Below, piece after piece: positions 6,979 through 8,871 of a stretch of 8,871 bases of DNA. Source of the stretch: CAYUIS01 sp964444825 (lineage in GTDB: Bacteria > Chloroflexota > Anaerolineae > B4-G1); assembly GCA_964444825.1 (NCBI GenBank), contig CAYUIS010000175.1:1-8871 (forward strand), written 5' to 3'. A program made the position numbers and the translations under genes. Every line of letters starts with the position of its first letter. The first letter of the stretch is position 1. Below the pieces are notes generated by a model. The model was not told the origin of the DNA. It saw nothing but the letters and a program-made list of their open reading frames with translations, and did not search any database.

Positions 6979-7463
6979 AGCAGGAATTCAGGCTAAAGTT
7001 GGATGGCGTCGAGTACCCGGTGGTCGCGGAGGGCAACGTTGTGACCGTGAATGGTCGTCCGTTCACGGTGGAAGTCACTGATGAGGGGGAGATACTGGTG
7101 GATGGCATCGCCTACGATGTTGCACTGGATGGTGAGGTAGCGACCGTGGGCGGGGTTGCTTACCCCGTGGAGATTGCCGGGCTGACGATGAGCGCCGCTG
7201 CTCCCTCCGGTGCGCCATCCAGCCCTACGGCTCCTGCTGTCGAGGCAGGCGTCGGCTCGGTGCTGGCGATTATGCCAGGAAAGATCATCCGGGTGATGGT
7301 CGAGGTGGGCCAGCAGGTAGAAGAGGGCAAGCCGGTCTGCGTGCTGGAGGCAATGAAGATGGAGAACGAACTCAACGCCCGGCAGGATGGTCTCGTTCGG
7401 GCGGTGCACGTCAAGCCGGGCGATGACGTGGAGAAGGATCAGGTACTGGTAGAGATCGAATAG
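6975..7463 (+). CDS. Biotin carboxyl carrier protein (1.3S-like biotinyl subunit)
   Basis: The 162-residue protein carries the biotin that shuttles CO2 between the two carboxyltransferases of the operon. The C-terminal biotinyl domain (about 92-162) has the EAMKMEN signature with K128 as the biotinylated lysine, preceded by MPGKIIRVMVEVGQQVEEG and followed by the mirror-image half ending VEKDQVLVEIE. A flexible Ala/Pro/Ser linker covers about 73-90. Residues 1-70 contain four short related units (see findings) that probably form a beta-rich scaffold binding the 5S-type partner. It starts 4 bases inside the previous gene (ATGA overlap) after GGGGG (6964-6968). It is longer than the classical 1.3S subunit of about 123 residues because of the extended N-terminal part. 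It ends 31 bases before the stop of the convergent VOC gene; no terminator is evident in that gap. Confidence 0.95.
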   Translation: MKQEFRLKLDGVEYPVVAEGNVVTVNGRPFTVEVTDEGEILVDGIAYDVALDGEVATVGGVAYPVEIAGLTMSAAAPSGAPSSPTAPAVEAGVGSVLAIMPGKIIRVMVEVGQQVEEGKPVCVLEAMKMENELNARQDGLVRAVHVKPGDDVEKDQVLVEIE

Positions 7464-7494
7464 GGTATCAAGTAAGGCCAGGTTTCCACGCCAG

Positions 7495-7920
7495 CTATCG
7501 TTTTGGAGCTGTGGGCTCGACATTGCCGATGACGTACCCATCAGCGTCGGTGGCCAGCAACCCTTTGCTCGAATCCAGAAGGACGATCCGGTTTCCCCAG
7601 GGATCTTGGACCACAACGCAGCGCCCAATCTGGATGTCAAACGGAGGAATGACAACCTTGCCACCAGCCTCTTCGAACCGGGCTACTGCAGCGTCGGCCG
7701 AGTACACCGTCAGGTCGATCTCCGGCTCCTGCGGTTCGACGTGGAGCACGATCTCGGCGTCGGCATCGGGCAGCCGGAGCCCCACCTGGCTTTCGGACCG
7801 CCAGATGAGCTGGTGCCCCAGGCGATCGCGATAGAAAGCCAGACCAGCATCAAGATCGGGTACTGAAAGCCGTACGCAATCGATTTTTCGTATCAGTGGC
7901 TCGGGCAGTGAGTTCTTCAT
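7495..7920 (-). CDS. VOC (glyoxalase/bleomycin-resistance fold) family protein
   Basis: The 141-residue protein has the paired beta-alpha-beta-beta-beta layout of the vicinal oxygen chelate superfamily: module 1 from RKIDCVRLSVPDLDAGLAFY (11-30) and module 2 from IDLTVYSADAAVARFEEAGG (68-87) to QDPWGNRIVLLD (105-116). The positions that usually hold metal ligands are changed: Cys15 stands where IDHV normally has His, the second-module strand begins IDL without His, and V113 replaces the Glu of DPxGNxIEL. A metal-dependent glyoxalase, dioxygenase or epimerase is therefore unlikely; binding or sequestration of a small molecule is more plausible. ATG 7920 is chosen; TTG 7923 directly upstream is an alternative with better spacing from the GAGGA site (about 7 bases, against 10). 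It converges with the carboxyltransferase operon and is divergent from the hydrolase remnant. Confidence 0.85.
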   Translation of the reverse strand: MKNSLPEPLIRKIDCVRLSVPDLDAGLAFYRDRLGHQLIWRSESQVGLRLPDADAEIVLHVEPQEPEIDLTVYSADAAVARFEEAGGKVVIPPFDIQIGRCVVVQDPWGNRIVLLDSSKGLLATDADGYVIGNVEPTAPKR

Positions 7921-7975
7921 CAATCGTTATTCCTCATTATCCACACTCTCTTTGCCAGCCCAACGGAGGCATAAA

Positions 7976-8113
7976 ATGAACGGGACAACCATCTTGCTCT
8001 TGCACGGATTTGCGTCCTCTGGGAAATCAACCAAGGCACGGTTCTTTGCGGATAAGTTCAATGATCAGTTGGCGTTTCTTTGGACGAATGTCCAATCGTT
8101 CCTATTGGTGTGA
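7976..8113 (+). pseudogene. 5' remnant of a YqiA-like alpha/beta hydrolase
   Basis: A 45-codon frame begins at ATG 7976 behind GGAGG (7965-7969) at an ideal 6-base spacing. It reads MNGTTILLLHGFASSGKS and then TKARFFADKF, which resembles the start of YqiA/UPF0227-type serine esterases (strand 1, the LHGF oxyanion loop, then SSxxSxKAxxF). Similarity fades after about residue 33, and a TGA follows at 8111. Neither the GxSxG nucleophile elbow nor any later part of the fold is present, and the methyltransferase gene converges only 19 bases downstream, so most of the gene (normally about 180-200 residues) is absent. The two other plus-strand frames after the break do not restore a recognisable hydrolase. 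I infer a deletion remnant; a genuine 45-residue protein is less likely. Confidence 0.6.
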
Positions 8114-8132
8114 GCCCTGGCCCGGCGGATGC

Positions 8133-8871
8133 TTACCACCCCTCCAATGATTGCAGCTCGGCCTCCAAAAGCCCCTCCAGGTAAGGCGTGACCTGCCAGA
8201 ACTCTTTGAGGTCTCTGTACTCCCGAATGGCCTGACGGTGCCCCGGCTCGCTTGACTTGACGGCCCGGATCATAAGGTTTTTCCCGGTGTGTTCAGTCGA
8301 TACGAACTCGACGATATCGGTGCGATAACCCATCGTGCGCAGGAGCAGAGCACGAAAGGTGTCTGTCAGGATATCTCCCACCCGCTCCTTGAAGACGCCG
8401 TGTCGCAACACGGGTATGAACTGTGACGGGGGAGGACGTCGCGCGAGCTGTTGTTGGAGATGATGGTGACAACACGGCGCGCTGAGGATCAGTCTGCTCT
8501 GCCACTTGATGCCTTGTGCCAGCGCCTCGTCAGTGGCTGTGTCGCAGGCATGCAGGGCCAGCACAATGTCCGGTGGAGTGGGGGGAGAATAGTCGATGAT
8601 GCTGATGGCCTGGAATGTCAGGTTTTCCCAACCCAGGGTGTGGACCTGCTCAGCCCGTGTTCTCAAGAGCCCTTCGTTGACGTCAATCCCGATCAGGTGG
8701 GCCGGCAAGTTGAGAAGGTGATTGAGGTAGTGATAGACGGCAAAGGTCAGGTGGGCGCTGCCGCAACCACAATCCACGATGGTGAGCGGGAATCGCTCCA
8801 GTTTCTCCAGTTCTCCGGTCTCGGCCAACCGTTCCAAGAACTCGTTTATCTGCCGGAGCTTTTTCTGCATA
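8133..8871 (-). CDS. SAM-dependent methyltransferase (Methyltransf_32 / METTL25-like), partial at right edge
   Basis: At least 245 residues of a class I Rossmann methyltransferase are present. Counting from the first in-window Met, motif I is VDCGCGSAHLT (32-42), GIDVNEGLL (61-69) ends beta-2 with the acidic residue expected to hold the SAM ribose, and LALHACDTATDEAL (104-117) with SAPCCHHHLQQQL (130-142) forms the His/Cys-rich region typical of the METTL25/GSTCD-like group. The C-terminal part is KEFWQVTPYLEGLLEAE and the stop is at 8133-8135. The Met at 8868-8870 is probably internal: MQKKLRQINEFLE resembles the helix just before the SAM fold, and no ribosome site can be seen because the window ends. 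The full gene likely starts beyond 8871. The substrate is unknown. Confidence 0.85.
   Translation of the reverse strand, partial: MQKKLRQINEFLERLAETGELEKLERFPLTIVDCGCGSAHLTFAVYHYLNHLLNLPAHLIGIDVNEGLLRTRAEQVHTLGWENLTFQAISIIDYSPPTPPDIVLALHACDTATDEALAQGIKWQSRLILSAPCCHHHLQQQLARRPPPSQFIPVLRHGVFKERVGDILTDTFRALLLRTMGYRTDIVEFVSTEHTGKNLMIRAVKSSEPGHRQAIREYRDLKEFWQVTPYLEGLLEAELQSLEGW

Noticed and set aside
6993..7664. Minus-strand frame bridging the biotin carrier and VOC genes
   Set aside because: It overlaps two well-supported genes in other frames and shows no domain.
7495..7920. Methylmalonyl-CoA epimerase annotation for the VOC gene
   Set aside because: It is attractive from the neighbourhood, but the metal-ligand His and Glu positions are Cys/other and Val, and the gene is on the opposite strand.
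7937..7945. Perfect DnaA-box 9-mer TTATCCACA
   Set aside because: It is a single copy with no cluster, no AT-rich unwinding region and no dnaA or dnaN nearby, so it does not support an origin; chance or a minor titration site is enough.
7921..7975. Promoter for the VOC gene (TTGGGC with TAATGA on the minus strand)
   Set aside because: Its -10 overlaps the ribosome site, so the transcript would lack that site; the match is weak.
8090..8180. Other plus-strand frames as a continuation of the hydrolase remnant
   Set aside because: Neither alternative frame gives the expected next strand or a GxSxG motif, and both run into the methyltransferase coding region before stopping.

Overview
The window looks like chromosomal sequence from a GC-rich bacterium. 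A valine T-box leader, a three-part biotin-dependent carboxyltransferase without its own biotin carboxylase, and high-GC genes with AGGAG-type ribosome sites would suit a Chloroflexota (Anaerolineae-like) or deep Firmicutes-like organism. That placement is inference from gene content only.

Region 1 (1-3369) is a valyl-tRNA synthetase transcription unit. No gene is seen in 1-128. A near-consensus sigma-70 promoter (TTGACG, 17-nt spacer, TATAAT) precedes a long T-box leader. In the leader I can place the S-turn AGTA/GAA pair of the specifier loop, a GUC valine specifier, the conserved AGAGAGC element, the T-box bulge, the antiterminator and a competing intrinsic terminator. The leader then opens into valS. 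Its Stem I appears to carry an extra hairpin and a partly duplicated 5' strand.

Region 2 (3532-7463) is a tight four-gene plus-strand operon: a PccB/MmdA/12S-type acyl-CoA carboxyltransferase, a small one-domain cupin, a 5S/OadA-type pyruvate/oxaloacetate carboxyltransferase and a separate biotin carrier protein (1.3S-like). The three large parts match the three subunits of soluble methylmalonyl-CoA:pyruvate transcarboxylase. That enzyme moves CO2 from methylmalonyl-CoA to pyruvate via biotin, giving propionyl-CoA and oxaloacetate. No biotin carboxylase and no Na+-pump membrane subunit is present. The cupin in the middle of the operon has no assigned role.

Region 3 (7464-8871) holds unrelated small genes. 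A minus-strand VOC (glyoxalase-fold) protein has lost the usual metal ligands. A 45-codon plus-strand remnant of a YqiA-like alpha/beta hydrolase still has a strong ribosome site. A minus-strand SAM-dependent methyltransferase of the Methyltransf_32 type runs off the right edge. The hydrolase remnant and methyltransferase converge with only 19 bases between them.
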